From Halalkalibacter oceani (GTDB lineage Bacteria > Bacillota > Bacilli > Bacillales > Bacillaceae_D), in assembly GCF_023715705.1 (NCBI RefSeq), contig NZ_JAMBOS010000023.1:1-64000 (forward strand): DNA of 64,000 nt, read 5' to 3'. The notes beneath the pieces are model-generated. The model was given only the letters and a program-made list of their open reading frames with translations, did not search any database and was not told where the DNA came from. Of the stretch, positions 16,951 through 25,973 are shown one piece after another. A program made the translations under genes and the position numbers. Within the stretch, counting starts at the first letter, position 1. Every line of letters starts with the position of its first letter.

Positions 16951-18042
16951 ATGAAAATTGGCGTTATTGGATGTGGGAATATTAGCAGCATCTACCTTGA
17001 GAACTGTCAATCGTTTGCTGAAATAGAAGTAAAAGCTTGTGCAGATTTGCACCGGAGTAAGGCAGAGCAGCAGGCAGAGAAATACGGAGTTCCTTTTGTT
17101 TACACAGTGGAAGAGCTGTTAGCGGATCGGGAGATTGAGGTTGTCATAAATTTGACGATTCCAAAGGTTCATGCTGAAGTTAGCCGGCGTGTGCTTGAAG
17201 CAGGTAAGCATGTCTATGTGGAAAAACCATTAGCGGCCGAGCTTGACGAGGGGGAGGAGCTTGTCGCCCTTGCCGCACGGAAGGGATTGCGAATTGGTTC
17301 GGCACCGGATACGTTTTTGGGAGCCGGCATTCAAACGTGTAAAAAGCTAATTGATGAAGGGGTTATTGGTCGGCCGCTTGCCGTCACCGGATTTATGCTG
17401 AGACCGGGACATGAGAGATGGCACCCCGATCCGGCATTCTTTTATGAACGGGGCGGCGGTCCGATGTTTGATATGGGGCCATATTACTTAACGGCATTTG
17501 TTCAGCTTCTCGGTCCGATGAAGCGGGTGACCTGCTCGGCCTCCAAGGCCTATTCAGAAAGGGTCATTACGAGTGAGCCTAAATACGGAGAAAAAATTCC
17601 TGTGGAAACACCAACCTATTTGGCCGGAACAATTGAATTTCAAAATGGAGTGATTGGCACACTGATTACCAGCTTTGATACGTTTGCCAAAACTGACTAT
17701 CCGAATATTGAAATTTTCGGAACCGGTGGTGTGCTGCGCGTCCCCGACCCAAATCGCTTTGACGGACCGGTCTATCTGAAAAAAACGGGAGAAGACGAGT
17801 GGCTGGAAGTAGGGCTGACACATTCCTATGACTATAATGCGCGCGGGCTGGGCGTACTAGACCTTGTCAGAGCGATAAGAGAGAATCGTGAGCACCGGGC
17901 GAATGGAAATGTCGGGCTGCATGTACTTGAAGTGATGCATGGCTTCCATAGAGCAGCTGAGGAAGGACGACATTATACTGTGAAGAACCAGTGTGATGTT
18001 CCGAGGCCGTTACCGGAAGAGAAAAAACAGGCCAAATCTTGA
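16951..18042 (+). CDS. Gfo/Idh/MocA-family NAD(P)-dependent sugar dehydrogenase 2
   Basis: The product is 363 aa; ATG 16951 lies seven bases after GGGGGCGG. The Rossmann motif KIGVIGCGNISSIYLENC and the catalytic word HVYVEKPLA are present, and the substrate domain has GGGPMFDMGPYYLTAFVQLLGP. The sequence differs clearly from dehydrogenase 1, so the two are not a recent duplication. Two different dehydrogenases around an isomerase suggest oxidation of a sugar unit followed by reduction after isomerisation or cleavage. That reading is inference. Confidence 0.87.
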   Translation: MKIGVIGCGNISSIYLENCQSFAEIEVKACADLHRSKAEQQAEKYGVPFVYTVEELLADREIEVVINLTIPKVHAEVSRRVLEAGKHVYVEKPLAAELDEGEELVALAARKGLRIGSAPDTFLGAGIQTCKKLIDEGVIGRPLAVTGFMLRPGHERWHPDPAFFYERGGGPMFDMGPYYLTAFVQLLGPMKRVTCSASKAYSERVITSEPKYGEKIPVETPTYLAGTIEFQNGVIGTLITSFDTFAKTDYPNIEIFGTGGVLRVPDPNRFDGPVYLKKTGEDEWLEVGLTHSYDYNARGLGVLDLVRAIRENREHRANGNVGLHVLEVMHGFHRAAEEGRHYTVKNQCDVPRPLPEEKKQAKS

Positions 18043-18055
18043 AAGCGCTATCAAA
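18039..18055 (+). promoter_or_regulatory. CcpA cre site
   Basis: TTGAAAGCGCTATCAAA matches the degenerate cre consensus WTGNAARCGNWWWCAWW at every position. It lies between dehydrogenase 2 and the ABC importer binding-protein gene and predicts carbon catabolite repression, probably of read-through into the importer genes. Confidence 0.7.
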
Positions 18056-18074
18056 TAAGAGAGGAATGATGGGA

Positions 18075-19367
18075 ATGAAGAAGTTCCATTTGTTGTTACG
18101 TGCTTTAGTCATTTTGCTTGTTCTGGCAGCGTGCTCTCCAAGTGACGAAGGAAGCAGTACCCCGGATTCGAATGAGCAAAATGGTGATAAGAAAGTAATT
18201 GATTTTTGGCATATTGATCCCGGTGTGAGAGAAGAGGTTTATATGGAAGCGGTGGCCCGTTTTGAAGAGAAGCATTCGGATGTGCAAGTCAACGTCCTGC
18301 AAATTCCAAATGATGATTATAAGCAGCGGATGGTCGTTGCGATGTCAGGTGGGAATCCGCCGGATGTTTTTCACAGCTGGGGAGGGGGCTGGCTGGAGGA
18401 ATTCGTTCAATCTGGTCAGGTGAAAAATTTAACTGATGAAGATATTGATTTTAGTCAATTTGCCGAAGTGGCTTTAGACAATTCCACGTATGACGGAAAC
18501 GTTTATGGGCTGCCGCTCGGATTATCCCCTTATGTCTTCTACTACAATAAAGATATTTTTGCTGAACATCATTTGGAGGTGCCTGAAACGTATGATGAGT
18601 TACTGACGATCATTGATGTGCTAAATGAAAATGATGTCATTCCGATCGCTTTAGCGAATCAGCCAAAGTGGCCGGGAGCTTTCTTCTTAATGTATTTGGC
18701 TGACCGGCTCGCCGGGGAGGATCTCTTTCTTGAAGCGTATCATCGTCAAGGAAGAGGGTTTGATGACCCTGCCTACGTTCAGGCAGGAGCCTATATTCAG
18801 GAGCTGGTAGAACGAAATGCCTTTAACCCGGGCTTTAACGGCATTTCCTATGATGCCGGTCAGGGGCGGCAGCTTATGTATTCCGGGCAGGCAGCCATGA
18901 TGCTGATGACAAGCGGTTTTGTGAATAATATGCGTGATGAAAGCCCCGACTTTGAAGAGAAAATGGGAGTCTTTAACTTCCCGGCGCTCTCAGAGGGGGA
19001 AGGTGATCCTACCAATATTAGTGCGGGAGCATCCCCGGTATGGTCTGTTTCTGAACACGCCGAGCATGCTGATCTTGCTGTCGAACTTATCAAGGAATTG
19101 ACGAGCGCAGAAACGGCACAGGCATTTGTCGACCGGACGGGTACAGCAGTCGCGCTGACAGGAATCGAAAGCAGTGATCCATATGTGCAAACGTTTATGG
19201 ATATGATCGGCAAGGCCAATTCCATCCAGTTTCCTTATGACCAGGTACTGCCACCGGCTTTAGGGGAGCTGCATAAGGATACAACACAGGAAATTTTAGG
19301 ATTAACGATGACACCGGAGGAAGCGGCGGCGCAAATGGAAAGCAAGGCTCAGGAAGAGTTAGAGTAG
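18075..19367 (+). CDS. ABC sugar importer, lipoprotein solute-binding component
   Basis: The product is 430 aa from ATG 18075, with AAGAGAGG about ten bases upstream. A lipoprotein signal MKKFHLLLRALVILLVLAACSP ends in the lipobox LAAC. The mature protein is a family-1 extracellular solute-binding protein (FWHIDPGVREEVYMEAVARFEEKH, then GGNPPDVFHSWGGGWLEEFV). It delivers a carbohydrate to the two permeases downstream. The cre site immediately upstream places it under glucose control. Oligosaccharide specificity cannot be read from sequence. Confidence 0.9.
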   Translation: MKKFHLLLRALVILLVLAACSPSDEGSSTPDSNEQNGDKKVIDFWHIDPGVREEVYMEAVARFEEKHSDVQVNVLQIPNDDYKQRMVVAMSGGNPPDVFHSWGGGWLEEFVQSGQVKNLTDEDIDFSQFAEVALDNSTYDGNVYGLPLGLSPYVFYYNKDIFAEHHLEVPETYDELLTIIDVLNENDVIPIALANQPKWPGAFFLMYLADRLAGEDLFLEAYHRQGRGFDDPAYVQAGAYIQELVERNAFNPGFNGISYDAGQGRQLMYSGQAAMMLMTSGFVNNMRDESPDFEEKMGVFNFPALSEGEGDPTNISAGASPVWSVSEHAEHADLAVELIKELTSAETAQAFVDRTGTAVALTGIESSDPYVQTFMDMIGKANSIQFPYDQVLPPALGELHKDTTQEILGLTMTPEEAAAQMESKAQEELE

Positions 19368-19429
19368 ACTGCGGCGGAGACGCGCCATCCCTATTTAAAC
19401 TCATTCTATTATAAAGAAGGGGATATCTA

Positions 19430-20362
19430 ATGAATACTGTGCTAAGTACAGAAGCAGCGATTGTAAAACAATCAAAAAAGCAGAAACAAAAAAAGGCCGT
19501 GACGATTGCGCTTTTCGTTTTGCCAGCGCTGCTTGTTTATTCGGTTTTTATACTTTATCCAATCGTGGCGACGTTTCAATACAGTCTCTTTAGCTGGAGC
19601 GGCGGCCAGGGCGAACGGACATTCATCGGGTTACAAAACTATACCGTCCTGTTGGCCGATCAAACATTTTGGTCGGCCCTGCAAAATAACATGATGCTGA
19701 TCTTAGCCTCTGTTTTCATTCAGATCCCCTTAGGCCTGCTTATGGCTTTAGTCTTATTCAGTCCAATTAAAGGGATTAAGCTTTTGAATGTGTTGTATTT
19801 CCTGCCGTATTTGATGTCGACGGTGGCGATCGGCCTGCTATGGATCTTTATGTATGATCCAATTAATGGTCCAATGAACCAGGTTGTTCAATGGTTTGGA
19901 TTCGAACCGGTTGCCTGGCTGGCAGATCAAAATACGGCAATGATCGCTGTCCTCCTCGTGATTATCTGGCAATTTGCACCATTTTATATGATTTTATTCA
20001 AAGCAGCGATGGTCGGCATTCCGGATGAGCTGTACGAAGCAGCAGAGATCGATGGAGCAAATGGCATTCAGAAGTTCTTCTCGATTACATTTCCGGCTTT
20101 GATCCCGACAATCGTGACCTCGTCCATTCTGGCAATTGTCGGTTCCTTAAAGGCATTTGACATCTTCTATATTATGACTGGCGGGGGACCGGGGAATGCA
20201 ACGGAAATAGTAGGCACCTATATGTTTAAACAAGGATTTATTCATTTCAATATGGGCTATGCCAGCACGATTGCCGCGATGATGTTCATACTGGCGTTTA
20301 TCAGTGTTCTAATCATTCAAGTATTCGAGTATCGACGGAAAAAACGGGGGGCATTGCTATGA
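19430..20362 (+). CDS. ABC sugar importer permease (MalF/UgpA type)
   Basis: The product is 310 aa with six hydrophobic helices. The inner-membrane EAA loop YEAAEIDGANGIQKFFSITFP docks the ATPase. ATG 19430 follows AGAAGGGGATATCT. The stop overlaps the start of the next permease by four bases, so the two are coupled. No ATPase gene lies nearby, as is usual where a shared MsmX-type ATPase energises several sugar importers. Confidence 0.9.
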   Translation: MNTVLSTEAAIVKQSKKQKQKKAVTIALFVLPALLVYSVFILYPIVATFQYSLFSWSGGQGERTFIGLQNYTVLLADQTFWSALQNNMMLILASVFIQIPLGLLMALVLFSPIKGIKLLNVLYFLPYLMSTVAIGLLWIFMYDPINGPMNQVVQWFGFEPVAWLADQNTAMIAVLLVIIWQFAPFYMILFKAAMVGIPDELYEAAEIDGANGIQKFFSITFPALIPTIVTSSILAIVGSLKAFDIFYIMTGGGPGNATEIVGTYMFKQGFIHFNMGYASTIAAMMFILAFISVLIIQVFEYRRKKRGALL

Positions 20363-21189
20363 GACCAGTAGAAATGCTGAAAAGAATCCTTCTTTATGTT
20401 CTGGCAATCTTATTATTGCTGTTTACTGTCTACCCCTTCGTCTTTATGATCGGTACGTCATTTAAAAGTATGGATGAGTTTTTTGCGAATCCGTTCTCGA
20501 TTTTGCCGCAGTCATTCACAGTCGAGCATTATCTATCAGTGTTTGATATGGGTTTAACAAGCTATTTTGTGAACAGTCTAATCATTACCACTTCCGCGGT
20601 TATTATTGTCGTCTTTATTGCTGCTTTAACAAGCTATCCACTGAGCCGGATCAAATTTAAGCTGAATCGTCCTTTGTTTTTGCTCTTTGTAGCGGGAATG
20701 ATGCTGCCGATTCACGCCACCTTAATTCCTATCTTTGTCATGACGAATAACTTTGGAATTTATGATACGCTGCTGGCGTTACTTGGCCCGTACGTCGCCT
20801 TCAGCCTGCCAATCTCGGTCTTCATTCTGACTCAATTTATGCAGGAAATTCCAAGGGAACTGGAAGAAGCAGCGCAAATTGATGGAGCAAGTCATTGGCG
20901 GATATTCTCAAGAATCATTTTTCCGAATGTGGTCCCGGCAATTTCTACAATTGTCATTTACAATTTTGTTTTTCTTTGGACAGAATTCATCTTTGCGCTG
21001 ATTCTCATTCAAACGCCTAGCAATATGACATTGCCGCTGGGGTTGCAAAATTTTTATGGCGAGTTCTCGATAAATGTACCTGGCCTTATGGCAGCCTTGG
21101 CATTGGCCAGCTTACCAGTACTGCTATTGTTTATTCTTGCCCAAGAGCGAGTGGTGAAAGGCTTATCTGGAGGAGCGGTCAAGGGATAG
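20359..21189 (+). CDS. ABC sugar importer permease (MalG/UgpE type)
   Basis: The product is 276 aa with six membrane helices and the EAA loop LEEAAQIDGASHWRIFSRIIFP. It starts at ATG 20359 within the ATGA overlap with the first permease and is the last gene of the sugar locus. A hairpin at 21258-21299 follows. Confidence 0.9.
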   Translation: MRPVEMLKRILLYVLAILLLLFTVYPFVFMIGTSFKSMDEFFANPFSILPQSFTVEHYLSVFDMGLTSYFVNSLIITTSAVIIVVFIAALTSYPLSRIKFKLNRPLFLLFVAGMMLPIHATLIPIFVMTNNFGIYDTLLALLGPYVAFSLPISVFILTQFMQEIPRELEEAAQIDGASHWRIFSRIIFPNVVPAISTIVIYNFVFLWTEFIFALILIQTPSNMTLPLGLQNFYGEFSINVPGLMAALALASLPVLLLFILAQERVVKGLSGGAVKG

Positions 21190-21257
21190 TGCAATAATCC
21201 GGCAAATAAGCTTGAGACAAAGCGAGTTAGCATTAAGTTCGTAGCGGTTACGCTCAT

Positions 21258-21299
21258 AGGGCTGGCCAAAAGGTTATTTTTTGCCTTTTGCCCAGCCCT
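21258..21299 (+). terminator. Terminator of the sugar importer operon
   Basis: AGGGCTGGCCAAAAGG pairs with CCTTTTGCCCAGCCCT around a T-rich loop. About 50 bp upstream, AGCTTGAGACAAAGC (from 21210) repeats the opening word of the 88-bp dispersed repeat. Confidence 0.7.
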
Positions 21300-21454
21300 A
21301 CTTTATTTTCGCAAAAATCCGAATAATACATAGACGAACATATTGAAATTAATTATAATGGATTAATGAACAAAATGATTGAATAGTAGTTTAATATCAT
21401 TTTAAACGAAAGAATATGTAAGAATGACTTACCATTTGGTTAGGGGGAGACAAG

Positions 21455-23071
21455 ATGCACGTATCATTTGATTCACATCGTTACCCATACTCGTCGAAGC
21501 GCAATGTCGTATACGGCAGACGGGGAATGGTTGGAACATCTCAGCCGCTCGCCGCAGAAGCGGGTCTCGCTATATTGAAAAAAGGTGGGAATGCGATTGA
21601 CGCCGCGATCGCGACAGCAGCCTGCCTCACAGTGGTGGAACCGACATCGAACGGAATTGGTTCCGATTGTTTTGCCCTTGTTTGGACAAAAGGCAAGCTA
21701 CATGGATTGAATGGGAGCGGGCAGGCGCCACAGCAGCTGTCGATCGAGGCTGTAACCGCAGCGGGGCATAAGGAACTGCCTAAGCACGGCGTCGTTCCGG
21801 TAACGGTTCCAGGCACACCGGGCGCCTGGGCGGAGTTATCGCGAACGTTTGGGAAGCTGCCGTTGGCGGATGTGTTAGCACCGGCGATTGAATACGCTGA
21901 AAATGGCTATCCGCTTTCTCCAACCTTGGCTCATTATTGGCAGGAGGGCTATCGTCAATTTTCATCTTATCGGGAGCGAAAGGAATTTGCTTCCTGGTTT
22001 GAGACATTTGCGCCAAATGGTCGTCCTCCACAGGCTGGTGAAATCTGGTCCTCGCCGGGTCATGCCGAGACATTGCGTTTAATCGGAGAAACAGAGGCGA
22101 AGGCGTTTTATCAAGGGGAGATCGCCGAGAAGATCGCGGCGTTCTTTAAAGAGCATCAAGGATTCTTGCGTCAGGAAGATTTGGCCGCTTACAAGCCGGA
22201 ATGGGTCGACCCGATTCATACGGACTACCGCGGCTATCAAGTATGGGAAATTCCGCCGAACGGGCAAGGACTGGTCGCCCTTGAAGCGCTCAATATTTTA
22301 AAGGGCTTCGAGTTTAATGAGCGGGAGAATGGCGCTACCTATCATAAAATGATCGAGGCGATGAAGCTCGCGTTCATTGACGGAATGACTTATATCACCG
22401 ATCCGCGGCATATGACGGTGACGCAGGAGGAGCTTTTATCGGATCAATATGCAGCCGAGCGGCGCGCTTTAATTGGAGAGGAGGCCTTGCATCCGCAGCC
22501 CGGTACTCCGCAGTCGGGCGGCACTGTTTATATGGCGACAGCTGATGAGGAAGGAAATATGGTTTCCTTTATTCAGAGCAACTATATGGGCTTTGGCTCC
22601 GGGATTGTTGTACCGGGTACGGGAATTGCGATGCAAAACCGCGGCCGCAACTTCTCGCTTGATCCGGCTCATGATAATGCGCTTGCGCCGGGAAAGAAAA
22701 CGTATCATACGATTATTCCGGGTTTCTTAACAAAGGGAGATCAGCCGGTCGGTCCTTTTGGCGTAATGGGTGGCTTCATGCAGCCACAGGGTCATGTCCA
22801 GGTGGTGACCAATGCGATTGATTTTGCTTTGAATCCGCAAGCGGCTCTCGATGCACCACGCTGGATGTGGTCCGGTGAAAAAACGGTCTATCTCGAGCCC
22901 CACGTCCCACAGCATATTGTCCAGGAGCTGCGACGGCGCGGTCATGATGTTCATATCGGTTTGGATGTCGGGCTATTTGGCAGAGGGCAGATCATTTGGC
23001 GCGATCCGGAAACCGGCGTACTCGCAGGCGGAACAGAACCAAGAACAGACGGACACCTAGCTGTGTGGTAA
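21455..23071 (+). CDS. ywrD: Gamma-glutamyltransferase-like Ntn hydrolase (YwrD type)
   Basis: The 538-aa product has no signal peptide. It is a gamma-glutamyltranspeptidase-family pro-enzyme: the large-subunit part has GMVGTSQPLAAEAGLAILKKGGNAIDAAIA and SNGIGSDCFALVW. The probable self-cleavage/catalytic Thr lies in SGGTVYMATADEEGN, and later motifs are FGSGIVVPGTGIAMQNRG and GPFGVMGGFMQPQGH. Absence of a secretion signal suggests a cytoplasmic enzyme, unlike the secreted Ggt. It sits beside an Lrp-type regulator and paired chromate transporter genes, as ywrD does beside ywrC, ywrB and ywrA in B. subtilis. Confidence 0.85.
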   Translation: MHVSFDSHRYPYSSKRNVVYGRRGMVGTSQPLAAEAGLAILKKGGNAIDAAIATAACLTVVEPTSNGIGSDCFALVWTKGKLHGLNGSGQAPQQLSIEAVTAAGHKELPKHGVVPVTVPGTPGAWAELSRTFGKLPLADVLAPAIEYAENGYPLSPTLAHYWQEGYRQFSSYRERKEFASWFETFAPNGRPPQAGEIWSSPGHAETLRLIGETEAKAFYQGEIAEKIAAFFKEHQGFLRQEDLAAYKPEWVDPIHTDYRGYQVWEIPPNGQGLVALEALNILKGFEFNERENGATYHKMIEAMKLAFIDGMTYITDPRHMTVTQEELLSDQYAAERRALIGEEALHPQPGTPQSGGTVYMATADEEGNMVSFIQSNYMGFGSGIVVPGTGIAMQNRGRNFSLDPAHDNALAPGKKTYHTIIPGFLTKGDQPVGPFGVMGGFMQPQGHVQVVTNAIDFALNPQAALDAPRWMWSGEKTVYLEPHVPQHIVQELRRRGHDVHIGLDVGLFGRGQIIWRDPETGVLAGGTEPRTDGHLAVW

Positions 23072-23072
23072 A

Positions 23073-23112
23073 GAAGATATCAAAGGGGTAAAGTGTCCCT
23101 TTTGATATCTTC
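23073..23112 (+). terminator. Terminator hairpin after ywrD-like gene
   Basis: GAAGATATCAAAGGG pairs with CCCTTTTGATATCTTC. A second copy of the word TTTGATATCTTCC occurs at about 23224-23236, beside the end of the Lrp-type gene. Confidence 0.65.
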
Positions 23113-23237
23113 CTGAAGAGCGAGCGAAGGCGGCGCAAGGTATATTAAGACAGGAAGGGGAGCGCATTTTCTCTCCTTCCGGTCGCGCGCCAGCCAGAGC
23201 CGCAGTAACTCTCAGTCAAAAGGGTTTGATATCTTCC

Positions 23238-23687
23238 TTACAAATTAAGGCCGCTGCGGCTTTTAAAGCGGCGTAAAAGAATATGACTTTCGACGCGGGT
23301 GATCCCTTCAAGGGCATAAAGCTCCTCATTAATAAAGGATTCGAGCTGTTCAAAGTCATCAACGAGAACATGCATGTGAAGGGTGCTTGGCCCTGTCATC
23401 TGATAGCAGCTTGCCACTTTGGGGTTTTCCGCTAGAGTTTCGGCCACGGAAACAAGGGACGTTGGCTCACAATCCACCTCAAAAAAGGCAGATACTTTCT
23501 TCCCCACTTTGTCGGAATTGATGACAACACTGAACTTCTCGATGACCTCGGCTTCAATCAGCTGATTAATCCTTTCGCGAACGGCGACGCGGGAAAGCTT
23601 TAATTCCTTCGCGATGTCGACATACGATATACGGCCATTCATTGTTAAGAGCTCAAGAATCTTTCGGTCTGTTGCATCTATTTTCAT
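23238..23687 (-). CDS. ywrC: Lrp/AsnC-family transcriptional regulator (YwrC type)
   Basis: The product is 149 aa from ATG 23687 (MKIDATDRKILELL); an in-frame start 14 codons earlier adds an unconserved basic leader. The N-terminal winged HTH (GRISYVDIAKELKLSRVAVRERINQLIEAEVI) is followed by an alpha/beta RAM ligand domain (GPSTLHMHVLVDDFEQLESFINEEL). It is divergent from the chromate-transporter pair and convergent with the GGT gene. An inverted repeat in the divergent gap (23748-23774) is a likely operator. Confidence 0.87.
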   Translation of the reverse strand: MKIDATDRKILELLTMNGRISYVDIAKELKLSRVAVRERINQLIEAEVIEKFSVVINSDKVGKKVSAFFEVDCEPTSLVSVAETLAENPKVASCYQMTGPSTLHMHVLVDDFEQLESFINEELYALEGITRVESHILLRRFKSRSGLNL

Positions 23688-23747
23688 TTGCAGGCCCCAC
23701 TTCTTTTGCTTTGTTTTGTATCTTATCATGATTGCCGCCTTATGTGT

Positions 23748-23774
23748 AGACTACTAAGGACGAGGAGGTAGTCT
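23748..23774. promoter_or_regulatory. Inverted repeat in divergent promoter region
   Basis: AGACTAC (23748-23754) and GTAGTCT (23768-23774) are exact complements separated by 13 bp. They lie between ywrC-like and ywrB-like genes, just before the RBS of the latter. They may be an operator for the Lrp-type protein or a leader hairpin. Confidence 0.45.
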
Positions 23775-23795
23775 CCTGATGAAAGGAGTAAGAAC

Positions 23796-24371
23796 ATGAA
23801 TTGGAAAACGAATAAAGATTTGTTTGTCGCCTTTTTTCGGGCGGGTATTCTCGGCTATGGCGGCGGACCGGCAAGCATCCCGCTCTTTCATAAGGAAGCG
23901 GTTGAACGGTACCGCTGGGTGACAGATGAAGAATTTGGCGATATTCTCGCCCTGGGAAATGCGCTTCCCGGGCCGATAGCGACGAAGATCGCTGGATATA
24001 TCGGCTATCGTCTGGCAGGCTGGAGCGGACTTGTCTCGGCCATTTTGGCAACGGCTTTGCCTACTGTATTGTTAATGATCGGACTTATGGGTCTGTTAAC
24101 AAGCTTCCGGGATTCTTCGGTCGTGCAAGGGATGACGCAGGCCATTACACCTGTTGTGGCAGTGATGATGCTGACGCTGACGTATTCCTTTTTCAAGCAG
24201 TCGAAAAAGGGACTTGGTTTGGGACTGAGTATCGCGCTTGTGATTATCAGTTTACTGTTTTATCAAGGCCTGGCCGTTCATCCGGCGATCATTATCGGCG
24301 CTTTGTTGGGATATGGTCTTTTGGCAAAGCCGCGTAAAGATAAAGACACGAAAAAAGGAGAAAGCGCATGA
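23796..24371 (+). CDS. ywrB: Chromate transporter half protein, N-type (YwrB)
   Basis: The product is 191 aa, with RBS AAAGGAGTAAGAAC. It contains the CHR domain signature FRAGILGYGGGPASIPLFHKE, then LALGNALPGPIATKIAGYIGYRLAGWSG. In bacilli two short CHR proteins encoded in tandem act as a heterodimer equivalent to the long ChrA, exporting or importing oxyanions such as chromate. The following gene overlaps by four bases (ATGA). Regulation by the divergent Lrp-type gene is likely. Confidence 0.85.
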   Translation: MNWKTNKDLFVAFFRAGILGYGGGPASIPLFHKEAVERYRWVTDEEFGDILALGNALPGPIATKIAGYIGYRLAGWSGLVSAILATALPTVLLMIGLMGLLTSFRDSSVVQGMTQAITPVVAVMMLTLTYSFFKQSKKGLGLGLSIALVIISLLFYQGLAVHPAIIIGALLGYGLLAKPRKDKDTKKGESA

Positions 24372-24898
24372 TTTATCTGCACATTTTTTTAGCTTTTTTT
24401 ATTCCGAATATTGTCGGCTATGGCGGCGGCCCGGCCTCTGTTCCACTGATACAGGAGGAAGTGGTCAACCGCTACGGGTGGATGACAGTGGAGGAATTTG
24501 CTGAACTGCTGGCGATTGGAAATGCGCTTCCGGGACCGATCAATACGAAATTGGCCGGATATATCGGCTATGAAATGGGAGGAGTGTTTGGTTCGTTTGT
24601 CGGTCTGTTTGCGACGATAGCGCCTTCCCTGCTGGCGATGGTCTTTTTGCTTGGGCTGTTATATAAATTCCGCAACTCTCCGCGGGTGAAACGAATGACC
24701 GGTCTGATCCGGCCGACGATTACCGTTTTGCTTGGTGTGCTTACATGGGAGTTTTTCGGAAGCTCGCTGCAAGGAGCAGGGCTTGGTCACACGATTGTGC
24801 TGGCCTTGGGCAGCTGGGTGCTGATGGAAAGAGTGAAGCTCCATCCAGCATATGTGATCGCCGGCTCACTTTGCTATGGCGCGCTTGTTTTAAGTTGA
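24368..24898 (+). CDS. ywrA: Chromate transporter half protein, second subunit (YwrA)
   Basis: The product is 176 aa and homologous to the preceding half (FIPNIVGYGGGPASVPLIQEE, then AIGNALPGPINTKLAGYIGYEMGG). Its start lies in a 4-bp overlap with the first half, so both subunits are made together. A strong terminator follows at once. Confidence 0.85.
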   Translation: MIYLHIFLAFFIPNIVGYGGGPASVPLIQEEVVNRYGWMTVEEFAELLAIGNALPGPINTKLAGYIGYEMGGVFGSFVGLFATIAPSLLAMVFLLGLLYKFRNSPRVKRMTGLIRPTITVLLGVLTWEFFGSSLQGAGLGHTIVLALGSWVLMERVKLHPAYVIAGSLCYGALVLS

Positions 24899-24902
24899 AC
24901 AA

Positions 24903-24950
24903 TGACAGAAAGGAGCCGGAAGGAAAAACTTCCGGCTCACTTTCTGTCAC
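24903..24950 (+). terminator. Terminator of the ywrBA-like pair
   Basis: GACAGAAAGGAGCCGGAAG pairs with CTTCCGGCTCACTTTCTGTC across a short A-rich loop, a stem of about 18 bp. The T run after it is weak. Confidence 0.65.
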
Positions 24951-25033
24951 GATTGATGTGCGTCTTCTGTTTTTTATCAATTATCCAACGGTTTCGTACA
25001 ACCCCTGATTATCTTTTGCCTCGAGGCCTGGTG

Positions 25034-25183
25034 TTACTGGGCCTTTTTAAATTCTTTTTCATTGTTTTGAGAAGAACGCTCATCAATGCGTTTTTCAATT
25101 TCGGCTAAAGCCTTTGGATCATTTAAGAGCTCTTTTTTGTTCTCGGATACAAGTTCTTTAAATGATGCTACCTGTCTTCTCAT
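25034..25183 (-). CDS. FbpB-family small basic protein
   Basis: The product is 49 aa from ATG 25183, with GAGGTGATTCCAGT upstream. The sequence MRRQVASFKELVSENKKELL, followed by a short helix ending in EKRIDER and a lysine-rich tail, resembles the Fur-regulated basic protein FbpB. In B. subtilis that protein helps the small RNA FsrA repress iron-costly genes. A TATAAT box lies upstream on the minus strand, but I could not see a clear Fur box. Identification rests on the short conserved pattern. Confidence 0.6.
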   Translation of the reverse strand: MRRQVASFKELVSENKKELLNDPKALAEIEKRIDERSSQNNEKEFKKAQ

Positions 25184-25399
25184 ACTGGAATCACCTCAAC
25201 TCTTAGGATGTAAGTTCATTATAACAACAGATGATGTGGAAAGAATGAAGGAATTGTTACAATTTTGCGAAAAAAGAATTTTATTAACGATTATTGTCGA
25301 ATATGTCTATCGACAGAAAGCCTTACATACGTTAAGAAAAACAGGGTTATGAATAGGGGATGTGTTGTTTATCCATGATAAAGGCAGGGGGAAGTTGGC

Positions 25400-25819
25400 A
25401 TGAAGGGCTGGTATCACTGGCGTCCGGTTAACCCGCGGTTAATTGAGGACTTGTTGAAAACGGAGAGCTCAGATATGCTTACGATTGATTATTTATCCGT
25501 GATTGCGAAAACAAGTGAAGAACGTCAGCTTTGGCGGCTCCTTCTTGACAGCAGAAGAAAAGATTATATTCTTTTAAAGCAGGTGTACAGCTTGCAAACC
25601 GGGACTTCCCCTGAGGTTGACCAGGAGGTTTTTCAAAAGCCGGAATCATATGAGCAGGGCATGCATGCCCAAATCCGGCAATCGGGACACAGGCTATCTT
25701 TGCTTGAACAGGCTTATCAGGAAGCAGGCGATGAAAGAATCAGGCAAGTCCTTCAGCTCCTCATTCATCAGCATCGGTATGAAGGAATGGTTTTTAGACG
25801 TTTAACTGCTTTACAATAA
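25400..25819 (+). CDS. Hypothetical helical, ferritin-like protein
   Basis: The product is 139 aa, with RBS GCAGGGGGAAG. It begins GWYHWRPVNPRLIEDLL and is otherwise helical, with repeated E...Q/H pairs such as EERQLWRLLLDSRRKDY and LQLLIHQHRYEGMVFRRL. This pattern is reminiscent of ferritin-like four-helix proteins seen in spore formers. No complete metal-binding EExxH pair is evident. I cannot name the family. Confidence 0.55.
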   Translation: MKGWYHWRPVNPRLIEDLLKTESSDMLTIDYLSVIAKTSEERQLWRLLLDSRRKDYILLKQVYSLQTGTSPEVDQEVFQKPESYEQGMHAQIRQSGHRLSLLEQAYQEAGDERIRQVLQLLIHQHRYEGMVFRRLTALQ

Positions 25820-25844
25820 ATAAAAATTATTTTTCAAAAAACTA

Positions 25845-25873
25845 TTTACATGGACAGATTATGTTGTTAGAAT
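25845..25873 (+). promoter_or_regulatory. Sigma-A-like promoter
   Basis: TTTACA (25845-25850), a 17-nt spacer and TAGAAT (25868-25873) precede the small gene at 25974. Downstream, TGAGCGAATGCTCA (about 25918-25932) has TGAGC/GCTCA arms and could be a repressor site. Confidence 0.5.
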
Positions 25874-25973
25874 ATTTTTAACATTTAAAAGGGCGAGCAC
25901 TCTTTTATAAATAGAAAATGAGCGAATGCTCAATCGGCTGCCGCCATAAATAACATCAAGGGAGAGAGAAGCT

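Noticed and set aside
25086-25352. 88-codon plus-strand frame
   Set aside because: It is opposite the small FbpB-like gene on the minus strand, which has the better start signals and a family pattern.
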